A stretch of 8,173 nt of DNA, taken from assembly GCA_021780625.1 (NCBI GenBank), contig JAJXYI010000438.1, positions 1 through 8,173 of the forward strand, given 5' to 3'. The position numbers and the translations under genes were made by a program. Positions 1 to 6,704 of this stretch are shown in pieces. Each line of letters opens with the position of its first letter. Position 1 is the stretch's first letter. The notes under the pieces are model-generated. The model did no database searches, was not told where the DNA came from, and saw only the letters and a list, made by a program, of their open reading frames with translations. Origin of the DNA: a bacterium (GTDB lineage Bacteria; Verrucomicrobiota; Verrucomicrobiae; Opitutales; Opitutaceae).

Positions 1-2
1 GA

Positions 3-1838
3 GAGGGCCCCGGGGCCGCTGGTCTCCAGGATCTGCATACCGGCTTCGAGGTGCATTCGATGCTGACCGTGCCGCTCAAGACCAACGTGGTCATCGGCGC
101 GATCCAGGTGCTCAACAAGGAGCCCCACGCCGGCACTGGAGGGATGTTCACCGACCGCGATCTCGAACTGCTCAAGGAGGTCGCCGAATACTCCTCCACG
201 CTCATCCAGCGCATGCTGGATCCCAAGTTCCAGCTCGGCCCCGAGGACACCGCCAAGTTCGTCGCCCGACTCACCGCGACTCCTCTCGTGTCCAAGGCCG
301 ACGACCTCGTGATCGACGAGAAGCTCGTGGCGATGGTCGGCGACGCGATCATTCGCCGCGAGGGCATCTTCCCCGTCAGGCTCCTCGCCCCCGGCTCGAT
401 CGCCGCACTGATGCCCAACCCGCTCGATTACGCACGGCGGGAGTCGTTCCAGCAGGCCACGGAACTCGTGATCGAGGAGGTCTCCGTCGCGCCCGCCACC
501 CTGATCGATTCGCTCGTGCGGCGCTTTTTCCGCGACACCGGCACGGGCGCCGCGGGCGGCGACGTCGACATTTCGTCCGTCGCCGAGGCCATCTCCACCG
601 CCTACTCGTCCGACGGCGCCGACATCGCGGGCGCCGACCTCGAGAAGGAGGACTCCGCACCGATCATCCAGCTCGCCAACCGCGTGATCGAGGACGCCTA
701 CCTCGCCGGCGCCTCCGACATCCACATCGAGCCCCAGGAAAAGGACCTCGTTGTCCGCTACCGCGTCGACGGCCTGTGCGCCGAGAAGCTCCGCCTCCCA
801 ATTCAGGTCGCCAACGCGCTGGTCACGCGCCTGAAGATCATGTGCAACCTCGACATCGCGGAGCGCCGGCTGCCACAGGACGGGCGCATCGTCTTCAAGA
901 AGTACACGAAGAAGAACATCGACATCGACCTGCGCGTGGCCACCGGCCCCATGAATTTCGGCGAGAAGGTCTGCCTGCGCATCCTCGACAAGCAGAAGTC
1001 CACGCTCCCGCTCCAGGCGCTCGGCTTCTCCGAGGAGAATCTCGCGCGCTACCGCGAGTGCATCCGCCAGCCCTACGGAATGATCCTGCACTGCGGCCCC
1101 ACCGGCTCCGGCAAGTCGATGACGCTCTACTCCGCCCTCTCGGAGATCAACACCCCGGACATCAACATCCAGACCGCCGAGGACCCGATCGAATACACGC
1201 TCGCGGGGATCAATCAGATGCAGATGAACCGCCAGATCGGCCTCACCTTCGCGCGGGCGCTGCGCTGCTACCTGCGCATGGATCCCGACGTGATCCTCGT
1301 GGGCGAGATCCGCGACCAGGAAACCGCCGAGATCGCCGTCGAGGCGGCGCTCACGGGCCACCTGCTGGTGTCGACGCTTCACACCAACGACGCCCCCTCC
1401 GCGATCGCGCGCTTCTGCGAGATGGGCGTCGAGCCATTCAACATCTCAGCCTCGCTCGTCGCCGTCTGCGCCCAGCGCCTCCTCCGCCGCGTCTGCAAGA
1501 ACTGCCGGCGCGCTTACGAACCCTCGGGCCGCGAGCGCGACATCCTCGAGAAGGCCCTCGGCTCCCCCGTGCCCTCCGCCTTCCGCGCCAACCCACAGGG
1601 CTGCCCAACCTGCGGCGGTTCCGGCTACCGCGGACGCGTGGGTATCCACGAATTGATGACCAATTGCGACGAGCTCACCGGCGGCATCAACCGCCGTCTC
1701 GAGGTGGCCGAACTCAAGCGGATCGCCATGCGCAACGGCATGAAGACCCTTCACCAGGATTCCATGCTCAAGGTCCGCGAGGGCATCACCACCATCGAGG
1801 AAGCCCTGGCCAACGTTCCCCCGGACCTGATCCTCTAG
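3..1838 (+). CDS. GspE/PulE/PilB-family secretion or pilus assembly ATPase with GAF domain, 5' partial
   Basis: This is a hexameric cytoplasmic ATPase of the type II secretion / type IV pilus assembly family, which powers pseudopilus or pilus extension. The frame is open to the left edge, so the gene starts outside the window; a GTG at 51 is internal to a GAF-like fold (TGFEV...SMLTVPLK...GAIQVLNK) and is not a credible start. Counting from that codon, residues 1-55 are the end of the GAF domain and about 66-160 resemble an MshEN / T2SSE N-terminal domain. The ATPase core shows DIHIEP at 223-228, Walker A GPTGSGKS at 349-356, the Asp/Walker B stretch [12 protein letters not shown] at 411-422 and the His box [12 protein letters not shown] at 437-448. 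A C-terminal zinc site is seen as CxxC pairs at 482/485 and 518/521. All key motifs are intact. The zinc site and MshEN-like domain fit an assembly (GspE/PilB) ATPase rather than a PilT retraction motor. GspE versus PilB cannot be decided without the upstream neighbours. Confidence 0.93.
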   Translation, partial: EGPGAAGLQDLHTGFEVHSMLTVPLKTNVVIGAIQVLNKEPHAGTGGMFTDRDLELLKEVAEYSSTLIQRMLDPKFQLGPEDTAKFVARLTATPLVSKADDLVIDEKLVAMVGDAIIRREGIFPVRLLAPGSIAALMPNPLDYARRESFQQATELVIEEVSVAPATLIDSLVRRFFRDTGTGAAGGDVDISSVAEAISTAYSSDGADIAGADLEKEDSAPIIQLANRVIEDAYLAGASDIHIEPQEKDLVVRYRVDGLCAEKLRLPIQVANALVTRLKIMCNLDIAERRLPQDGRIVFKKYTKKNIDIDLRVATGPMNFGEKVCLRILDKQKSTLPLQALGFSEENLARYRECIRQPYGMILHCGPTGSGKSMTLYSALSEINTPDINIQTAEDPIEYTLAGINQMQMNRQIGLTFARALRCYLRMDPDVILVGEIRDQETAEIAVEAALTGHLLVSTLHTNDAPSAIARFCEMGVEPFNISASLVAVCAQRLLRRVCKNCRRAYEPSGRERDILEKALGSPVPSAFRANPQGCPTCGGSGYRGRVGIHELMTNCDELTGGINRRLEVAELKRIAMRNGMKTLHQDSMLKVREGITTIEEALANVPPDLIL

Positions 1839-2269
1839 CGCCCCTGGTTGGCCTTCCGGCGGCCGCGCGAGGTGAGGTATACCGCCGCAAGGGCAAGCAG
1901 CACTGCGTCGCGGACGATTGCAGTCCCAAGGTCGGACCCCGACGACTCCCCGCCCAGGCATCCGCAGGACAGGCTCAGGCCGCGAATCCGCGCCAATATC
2001 AACGCCACGAGGAAGACGGTGCACAGGCCCGCCAGGACCGCCACTGCGGGCCGGCGCAGGCGCGCGATCCCCAGGGCCACCGCACAGATCAGCTCGAGCC
2101 AGGGAAGGTAGACCGCCAGTGCGAGCGACGCTCCCCACGGCAGCAGCCGATAGCGGTAGATCGCATCCGCAAACGCCACCGGGTCGGCGAGCTTCAACGC
2201 ACCCGCCACGCCAAAGACCGCCCCGAGCGCCACCAGCGCGCCACCATCGAACCAGCGCCGCGCCTTCAT
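1835..2269 (-). CDS. MauE/DoxX-like redox-associated membrane protein
   Basis: This is a 144-residue integral membrane protein with about four hydrophobic helices (roughly residues 8-26, 46-68, 73-93 and 117-135). The features [20 protein letters not shown] near the first helix, LPWLEL at the second, and a CxC pair (C102, C104 in SCGCLGG) resemble the MauE branch of the DoxX-like superfamily. MauE is needed for methylamine dehydrogenase maturation, probably in disulfide handling, but relatives occur widely without methylamine genes, and none are seen here. The ATG at 2269 is chosen because it forms an ATGA overlap with the rhodanese-like gene, has GGAGG 7 nt upstream, and starts directly before the first helix. 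The same frame is open further upstream, to 2755, but that part reads as shadow sequence. The stop TAG shares the tetranucleotide CTAG with the stop of the convergent ATPase gene. The family call is fairly good; the exact substrate is unknown. Confidence 0.82.
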   Translation of the reverse strand: MKARRWFDGGALVALGAVFGVAGALKLADPVAFADAIYRYRLLPWGASLALAVYLPWLELICAVALGIARLRRPAVAVLAGLCTVFLVALILARIRGLSLSCGCLGGESSGSDLGTAIVRDAVLLALAAVYLTSRGRRKANQGR

Positions 2270-2670
2270 CGCGCCCCCTCCCCAGTCGCCGCGGCCCAGC
2301 CGCCCTCCAGCACATAGACGTCCCCCAGCCCCGTGTCCCCGCGCAGGCGCACCGCTGCCTCGCGCGCAAGGTCGCAGCCGGCGGCACAATAGACGACGAT
2401 CTTCGTTCCCGGCGCCCACCGCCTCGCCACCACCGCAAGCGTCCGATCCCAGCCCTCCTCCGCGATCGAGACCGCGCCCGGCACATGGCCTTTCCTGAAA
2501 TCCTCCGCCGGCCTCGCGTCCAGCCAAAGCACTCCGCCCCGCGACGCCTCGCGATAGGTGATCCCGACCACCGGCGCCTCCGCACCATGCAGGCGCTCCC
2601 ACCGCAGCGCCACCGAGGCGAGCGCGGGCAGCACCGCAACCAGCAGGAGGATGACGACGCCCCGGATCAT
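2266..2670 (-). CDS. Rhodanese-like domain protein, membrane-anchored
   Basis: This is a 134-residue protein. An N-terminal hydrophobic segment (about residues 4-22) should act as a signal anchor and place a single rhodanese domain (about 33-128) outside the cytoplasm. Rhodanese hallmarks are visible: LDARPAEDFRKGHVPGAVSI (50-69), the active-site loop YCAAGCDLA with the predicted catalytic C95 and a second cysteine C99, and LEGGW near the C terminus. Rhodaneses transfer sulfane sulfur or use a related thiol chemistry through a persulfide on the loop cysteine; the real substrate here is unknown. The second cysteine four residues on might allow an intramolecular disulfide. The gene overlaps the DUF1573 gene upstream (2667-2670) and the MauE-like gene downstream (2266-2269), each by ATGA. 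No clear Shine-Dalgarno precedes its ATG, in keeping with coupled translation. Confidence 0.85.
   Translation of the reverse strand: MIRGVVILLLVAVLPALASVALRWERLHGAEAPVVGITYREASRGGVLWLDARPAEDFRKGHVPGAVSIAEEGWDRTLAVVARRWAPGTKIVVYCAAGCDLAREAAVRLRGDTGLGDVYVLEGGWAAATGEGAR
2277..2281 (-). promoter_or_regulatory. Shine-Dalgarno of the MauE-like gene
   Basis: GGAGG on the minus strand lies 7 nt before the ATG at 2269, inside the 3' end of the rhodanese-like gene. It is one of the few good Shine-Dalgarno sequences in the window and supports the internal ATG over longer upstream frames. It also means the MauE-like gene can be re-initiated after translation of the gene before it. Confidence 0.6.
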
Positions 2671-3329
2671 CGCACGACCAGGTAAACGTCCAGGTGCGAC
2701 GGCACGCCGTCCGCCCCCGCAAACTCGAGCGCCGCCACCGCCGACCGGCGCTCACGCGTATCCGAAGGACGAATGCGCAGCTGCCAGGTTCCGCCTTCCT
2801 TGCCGGGCCGCGTCGCGATCGCGAATCCCGACGCCGGCCCGCGCACCCCGACCAGGCGCGCCGCGCCCGGAGGCGACACGGTTACCGTCACGAGCTTCGG
2901 CTCCGACGTCTCCCCCCGCGTCCAGAACAGCATCCGCGGCCTGACCGCGATGCGCTCCCGAACCTCCACGTCGAGCTCGAGCCTCTGCGGCGACGCATCG
3001 GGGGCGTCGGTGGCCACCCAGAGCTCCTTGCGCACCGAGCCCACCTGCCCCATTAGGCGCAGCGTCACGTCGAGCGCTCCGGTCTTCCCCGGGCCCACCA
3101 CAAAGGAAGCATTCCCCACGACCACACAGTCACAGGACGGACGCGCCACGAGGACGCGCACGGCCTTGGATCCGGTGTTTCGGTAGGGGAAACTCGCGTG
3201 AACGGCTTCCACCGTGTTGTCGACGGTCAGGCGCACGCGATCCCGGGCCCACTCCAACTCCGACGCCACGCATCGCAGGCCGGTGGTAACGGCGAGGCAG
3301 GCAAGGATCAGGGTTCTGATAACGCGCAT
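2667..3329 (-). CDS. Secreted DUF1573 domain protein
   Basis: This is a 220-residue exported protein of unknown function. Residues 1-23 form a signal peptide (MRVIRTLILACLAVTTGLRC...), with cleavage probably just before ELEW. The DUF1573 pattern follows: a beta-rich segment with FPYRNTGSKAVRVL (47-60), then the cysteine motif RPSCDCVVV (63-71, C66 and C68), then GPGKTGALDVTL. DUF1573 usually has SCGC at this point, so CDC is a mild variant. The rest (about 125-220) looks like a second beta-sandwich. The ATG at 3329 is chosen because it gives a normal signal peptide; the frame continues upstream to an ATG at 3422 but would bury that signal. This is the first gene of the coupled DUF1573-rhodanese-MauE operon and ends in an ATGA overlap. 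An 8-bp inverted repeat (3340-3370) lies in its leader. No good Shine-Dalgarno is visible. Confidence 0.85.
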   Translation of the reverse strand: MRVIRTLILACLAVTTGLRCVASELEWARDRVRLTVDNTVEAVHASFPYRNTGSKAVRVLVARPSCDCVVVGNASFVVGPGKTGALDVTLRLMGQVGSVRKELWVATDAPDASPQRLELDVEVRERIAVRPRMLFWTRGETSEPKLVTVTVSPPGAARLVGVRGPASGFAIATRPGKEGGTWQLRIRPSDTRERRSAVAALEFAGADGVPSHLDVYLVVR

Positions 3330-3339
3330 GGTGAGAATG

Positions 3340-3370
3340 CTTGGGGACGGACTGCAGGGCTCTCCCCAAG
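3340..3370 (-). promoter_or_regulatory. Inverted repeat in the leader of the DUF1573 operon
   Basis: CTTGGGGA (3340-3347) and TCCCCAAG (3363-3370) are perfect 8-bp complements round a 15-nt loop. The stem ends 10 nt before the ATG at 3329, so in the mRNA it would stand next to or across the ribosome landing area. A further CTTGG at 3391-3395 could compete for the CCAAG arm. It could be a translational control hairpin or a DNA operator. No clear promoter hexamers were found in the 277-bp gap. Confidence 0.4.
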
Positions 3371-3539
3371 AATCGCCAACATCGGCTGACCTTGGCAAGG
3401 ACCCAGAATCGGAGACCTGCACCCTCCTCCCTTCCCCCTCGCCTCAAGGGAAGCGGCGGTGGCACCGGGCGCGACCGTGCCTATCCGCCTCCATGCGCAG
3501 CCATCTGCTCCCGACCGCCCCAATCCGATCCCACATGGA

Positions 3540-3563
3540 AGACCGATGCGGCCGCGGCGGTCT
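3540..3563. other. Stem-loop in the kinase/DUF1573 intergenic gap
   Basis: AGACCG (3540-3545) and CGGTCT (3558-3563) form a 6-bp stem round 12 nt that itself contains the self-complementary GCGGCCGC. It is noncoding and lies between the end of the kinase and the start of the DUF1573 operon. There is no T-run on either side, so its role is unclear. The rest of 3330-3606 holds a 19-nt pyrimidine-only tract (3422-3440) and no credible gene. Confidence 0.3.
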
Positions 3564-3573
3564 GGGGTCCGAC

Positions 3574-3604
3574 GGAGCATCCTGTCCGTGCCGGGCGACG
3601 CTCC
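3574..3604 (-). terminator. Stem-loop just after the histidine kinase, terminator-like
   Basis: On the minus strand GGAGCGTC pairs with GATGCTCC (8 pairs including one G-U) round a 15-nt loop, beginning 2 nt after the kinase TGA. The position suits a transcript end, but no U-tract follows, so it is not a classic intrinsic terminator. It may instead protect the 3' end. Confidence 0.35.
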
Positions 3605-3606
3605 CC

Positions 3607-5220
3607 TCACTCCTTCGGCTTCGACCCCGGCAGCGTGAAAAAAAACGTCGCCCCTTTTCCCACCGCCGCTTCCGCCCAGATTTTTCCTCCATGCCGGCTG
3701 ATCACCCTCTGAACGGTCGCCAGACCGACACCCGTCCCCGCAAATTCCTTTTGGTCGTGCAAACGGTGGAAGGGAGCAAACAGCGATGCGGCCTTTTCCA
3801 TGTCGAAGCCCGCTCCGTTGTCCCGCACGAAGAAAACACACGATCCATCCGTCGACGCCTGTCGGCCAAATTCAATCCTCGCGGCGGCCGTGCGCGAGGA
3901 ATACTTCCAGGCGTTCGACAGCAGATTCTCGAGCACCACCCGCACCAGGCCGGGATCGCCCTGGGCGGTGACGCCCGGTTCAATCACGCACTCGGTCTGT
4001 CGGTCGGCATCCGTGGCCTGCTTCTTCGAAAGGATCTCGCCGGCTTCCCGGCTCAGATCGATCTCCTGGACGTGCAATTCGGTCTTGGCCACCAGCGCGA
4101 GCCGAAGCAGGTCGTCGATGATTTCGCACATCTGCTTGGAGCCTGCAACGAGCTGTTCGAGGTACCGGCGCACCCCCGGTTCCGCGGTGTCGCCCAGGAC
4201 GCTCAGGAGAATTTCCGAATAGCCCCGCACCACCGTGAGCGGCGACCGCAGGTCATGGGACACCGAATACGAGAACGCCTCCAGCTCCCGATTCGTCGCC
4301 TCCAGCTGCACCGTGCGATCCTTCACCCTTTGCTCGAGCTCCTCGTAGACCCGCACGTTTTCCATGGCCACCGAGGTCGTGTTCGCGAGCGCCTGGAGCA
4401 GGTCAGCCTCCTCCGGCGTGGCGCGATGGCTGGTCGCCCAGTAGTTCCCGATCGCTCCGATCGGAGCCTCGGTCCGGATCGGAACCATCAACAGGCTCTG
4501 CACGAAGGTCGGGCGATACGCCTCCGCGGGTATTCTCGAGTCCGCGTAGATGTCTTCGATGATCACCGACTGCCGGTTCATCATCGTCCAGCCGCTGATG
4601 CAGGCCGACATGGGAAAACGTTTCCCCTTCCACAGCGGACTGATCGCGTCCTCGTCCGCATAAAAACAATAACCGCTGTCGCGCAGCACGAACGTCGCCC
4701 CGTCCGCTCCGGTCAGCTCGCGCGCGGCCCGGCGGACGATCACCTGGATTTCCCCCAGCGTGCGAACCAGCGAGAGTTCCTGGATCGCGCTCACTAGCCT
4801 GGCACGCCGGCGTATCCTGCGCTCCATGACCATGAGATTAAGACTGCATTTAACCGCCGCCAGGAGGTGCGGGAGATTCCGCCTGTCCACCAGATCCGCC
4901 GCGCCGGCATCACGTGCCGCCGCGATCCGTTCGGGAGTGACCGTATCGGACACGCACAGGAACGGCACATCCGGACACCGCTGCCATGCGAGATCGCGGG
5001 CGCTCAATCCCGGGAGCCCGGGCATGGGGTCGTCGGCCACGATCAGATCGACTCCGCTGCTCTCGAGGGCAGCCCTGTAATCTTCGACGCGCGCGATGCG
5101 CACGACTTCACTGCCGACAGCCCCTTTCCGCAAGGTTTCGTACACATCCTCAGCGTTGGAATCCCCCCCGTCCAGGTACACGATCTTTCGCGCAGTCGCG
5201 CCGCCAAAACTGGTGCTCAT
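3607..5220 (-). CDS. Soluble histidine kinase: degenerate receiver - GAF - HisKA - HATPase
   Basis: This is a 537-residue sensor kinase with no transmembrane segment, hence predicted cytoplasmic. Residues about 12-124 have a receiver fold: D63 fits the phosphoacceptor (LIVADDPMPG), S91 the switch Ser/Thr, but the second acidic residue of the usual pair is G18 and the conserved lysine is replaced by R113. Residues about 144-290 look like a GAF domain. A helical linker (285-318) leads to HisKA with H322 in FSYSVSHDLRSPL, then the ATPase core: N-box ENLLSNAWKY (N436), G1 DNGAGF (467-472), F-box FAPFHRLH (481-488) and G2 GTGVGL (495-500). All catalytic boxes are intact, so the kinase should be active. 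No response regulator gene is in the window. The ATG at 5220 begins MSTSFGG just before the receiver; GAGG lies only 1 nt upstream, too close to be a normal Shine-Dalgarno. The phospholipase gene lies 121 bp upstream on the same strand. Confidence 0.92.
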   Translation of the reverse strand: MSTSFGGATARKIVYLDGGDSNAEDVYETLRKGAVGSEVVRIARVEDYRAALESSGVDLIVADDPMPGLPGLSARDLAWQRCPDVPFLCVSDTVTPERIAAARDAGAADLVDRRNLPHLLAAVKCSLNLMVMERRIRRRARLVSAIQELSLVRTLGEIQVIVRRAARELTGADGATFVLRDSGYCFYADEDAISPLWKGKRFPMSACISGWTMMNRQSVIIEDIYADSRIPAEAYRPTFVQSLLMVPIRTEAPIGAIGNYWATSHRATPEEADLLQALANTTSVAMENVRVYEELEQRVKDRTVQLEATNRELEAFSYSVSHDLRSPLTVVRGYSEILLSVLGDTAEPGVRRYLEQLVAGSKQMCEIIDDLLRLALVAKTELHVQEIDLSREAGEILSKKQATDADRQTECVIEPGVTAQGDPGLVRVVLENLLSNAWKYSSRTAAARIEFGRQASTDGSCVFFVRDNGAGFDMEKAASLFAPFHRLHDQKEFAGTGVGLATVQRVISRHGGKIWAEAAVGKGATFFFTLPGSKPKE

Positions 5221-5241
5221 GCCTCAATCTTTAGCTCCCAA

Positions 5242-5270
5242 CATATATCCGTCAACCGACTTGAGCTGAA
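5242..5270 (-). promoter_or_regulatory. Candidate promoter of the histidine kinase
   Basis: Bases 5222-5280 form the most AT-rich stretch in the window. On the minus strand TTCAGC (5265-5270), a 17-nt spacer and TATATG (5242-5247) give a weak sigma-70-like arrangement; a TTGACG (5250-5255) is also present. The near-palindrome TTGAGCTGAA (5261-5270) overlaps the -35 position and might be an operator half. A start site near 5235 would leave a leader of only about 15 nt. The rest of the 5221-5341 gap shows no gene and no strong terminator for the phospholipase. Confidence 0.3.
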
Positions 5271-5341
5271 TTTGATACGTGATCCCACCTATTCGCGCCC
5301 CCTCCCGAACGGACGCGCGGAAGCCCATCGAAGGCGACTTT

Positions 5342-6532
5342 TCAAGGCACGATCATCAGGCCGGCGCGCACCTGGGAGTGCAGCTTCCGGTTGTAGTCGA
5401 GGATCGATTCGCCCCATCCGTCGAAGTATTGGACGAATAAATACCCGTTGACGCCCCGGACGCCCACCTTCGAGACGAGATCCTCGGTCGTGCGCAGTGG
5501 AAATACGGCGTCGACCTGGACGCTGCCATAGTGCGCCCGCATCCCGCGCCGGGCGGTCACCGAGAGCCGCCAGTCGTGCCAGAGGTAGCTCACGAGGAAG
5601 TCGCAGTACCCCCGGTAGTCGGGGATGTCGGGATTCTCGGATTTGTCGAGGTAGCCATACACCTTTGGGGAGATGATGAGGCGGCTGCCACCACCCATCC
5701 GCCACTCCAGTCGCGGGCGCATGAACACGAGGTTGATGCTGCGCGAGTCCGCTCCACCCTTTCCGTTGGACTCGTGCTCGAAGCCCCCCTGCCAGCCAAA
5801 GCGAAACTGCCGGTCGGACGAGGTCCAGACGACCTCGTTGAGGTAAAAAAGCGCCGGGCGATAGGCCGTGTCCCGAAAGGGTTTCGAGGTCGAATGCAGG
5901 TCCCAGAGCGAAGTCTGGGTGTAGCCGAAATAAAACGGCCAGATTTCGAAGGGATTGTATTTGAGGCTAAGCTGGAACTTGGCGTTTAGGCCGTCGCTCG
6001 CTCCGATGCCAAAGTAAACCGGCTCGTAGGCCGACACCCCGCTCAACAGGCGCGTGCTTCGCCGCAACGCCGCCTGCCGCCGCAGCTCCGCGCCGCTCAG
6101 CGGCCGGCTGGGACGCGCAGGCTCGGCGGCCGCCGTCGCAATGCGCGCCGGTTCGATGGAAAACATCACCGGCCTCAGGTCGGGATCCGCCGGCTCAAGC
6201 ACCACCGGCCCGCTCCACCCCGGCGGAAGGACCAGCGTGCACGCGACCCGCAGAAACCCACCCGGCGCCAGCAGGCGTTTTCCTCCGCCACCGTCCACCG
6301 TCAGCGTGACTTCCTCCGTCGATTGCGATCCGGCATGCAACCGCGCCGCGATGCGGTCGGGCACCCCCACCTCCAGCGGAGCGCCGCCTTCGTTTGTGAT
6401 CAACAGCTCAAAGTCCACCGGCCGGTCCTGCGCCGCCACTACGACTTTGGGAACGAGAACCTCCAACGCCCGCAGGCATGGCCCACAGGCGAGCAGCGCA
6501 GCCGCCGCCAACCACGCGCGAATCGGTTTCAT
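5342..6532 (-). CDS. pldA: Outer-membrane phospholipase A (OMPLA/PldA-like) with extra N-terminal domain
   Basis: This is a 396-residue exported protein. Residues 1-22 are a signal peptide (cleavage probably LRA|LEV). Residues about 23-128 are a beta-rich domain with no counterpart in E. coli PldA (about 289 residues); 129-165 is an Ala/Arg/Pro-rich linker; 166-396 is the OMPLA barrel. The barrel carries YTQTSLWDLHSTSKPFRDT (204-222), the catalytic FEHESNGKGG (H253, S255) and SRSIN with N267. The spacings H-x-S and S+12=N match the E. coli triad H142/S144/N156, and S263 matches calcium ligand S152. YFDGWGESILDYN near the C terminus also matches the family. OMPLA is a calcium-dependent dimeric lipase that hydrolyses phospholipids reaching the outer leaflet when the outer membrane is disturbed. 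The ATG at 6532 is preferred over an in-frame ATG at 6592 because it starts the signal peptide and has AAGGTG 5 nt upstream. The protein ends in IVP rather than the terminal aromatic residue common in barrels. Confidence 0.9.
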   Translation of the reverse strand: MKPIRAWLAAAALLACGPCLRALEVLVPKVVVAAQDRPVDFELLITNEGGAPLEVGVPDRIAARLHAGSQSTEEVTLTVDGGGGKRLLAPGGFLRVACTLVLPPGWSGPVVLEPADPDLRPVMFSIEPARIATAAAEPARPSRPLSGAELRRQAALRRSTRLLSGVSAYEPVYFGIGASDGLNAKFQLSLKYNPFEIWPFYFGYTQTSLWDLHSTSKPFRDTAYRPALFYLNEVVWTSSDRQFRFGWQGGFEHESNGKGGADSRSINLVFMRPRLEWRMGGGSRLIISPKVYGYLDKSENPDIPDYRGYCDFLVSYLWHDWRLSVTARRGMRAHYGSVQVDAVFPLRTTEDLVSKVGVRGVNGYLFVQYFDGWGESILDYNRKLHSQVRAGLMIVP

Positions 6533-6537
6533 GGACA

Positions 6538-6543
6538 CACCTT
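6538..6543 (-). promoter_or_regulatory. Shine-Dalgarno of the phospholipase gene
   Basis: AAGGTG on the minus strand is 5 nt before the ATG at 6532. It supports the start that opens the signal peptide rather than the longer frame from 6592. Confidence 0.5.
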
Positions 6544-6556
6544 GAAGCAGGAACCC

Positions 6557-6571
6557 CCGCTGTGCCAGCGG
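6557..6571. other. Short hairpin in the phospholipase leader, flanked by direct repeats
   Basis: CCGCTG and CAGCGG pair round a TGC loop. The hexamer GAACCC occurs just to the left (6551-6556) and again at the right arm (6571-6576). The element lies about 25-40 nt before the phospholipase ATG, in the divergent region. It is short enough to be chance in GC-rich DNA. Confidence 0.25.
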
Positions 6572-6616
6572 AACCCGGCGCTTTGCCGCCACTCAGTTGC
6601 GGATACGGCTCCTCCT

Positions 6617-6646
6617 TTGACAGCGCGCACGCCTGTCCCGTAGTGA
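6617..6646 (+). promoter_or_regulatory. Candidate promoter of the threonine aldolase gene
   Basis: A perfect -35 hexamer TTGACA (6617-6622) is followed after 18 nt by TAGTGA (6641-6646), a poor -10 match. It faces the aldolase gene, which starts 58 nt further on without a recognisable Shine-Dalgarno. The remainder of the 172-bp divergent region (6533-6704) has no gene. Confidence 0.35.
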
Positions 6647-6704
6647 TGATTGCTCCACCCGCCCTCCCGCGAAGCCGCGCACGCCCTCTCAATCCCAACC
6701 GCCC

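Noticed and set aside
776..2317. Long plus-strand open frame overlapping the ATPase gene and beyond
   Set aside because: Its translation is Arg/Pro/His-rich low-complexity sequence without domains, and it runs through the ATPase in another frame and then antisense to the MauE-like gene. It is a GC-rich shadow.
1446..2639. Long minus-strand open frame overlapping rhodanese, MauE-like and ATPase genes
   Set aside because: The three recognised genes explain the same DNA in other frames with clear motifs; this translation is Arg/Gly-rich without any family signature.
3422..3440. Pyrimidine tract, G-rich on the minus strand, as a G-quadruplex
   Set aside because: The minus strand has only three runs of three or more G in the tract (GGGGG, GGG, GGG), one short of a standard three-tetrad motif.
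3214..4797. Long plus-strand open frame opposite the histidine kinase
   Set aside because: The minus strand encodes a kinase with every catalytic box intact; the plus frame has no recognisable motif and is the antisense shadow.
5342..6532. Phospholipase as a lipoprotein because of LLAC in the signal peptide
   Set aside because: Leu at the -2 position is not typical of a lipobox, and the protein has a full outer-membrane barrel with a better signal peptidase I site at LRA|LEV.
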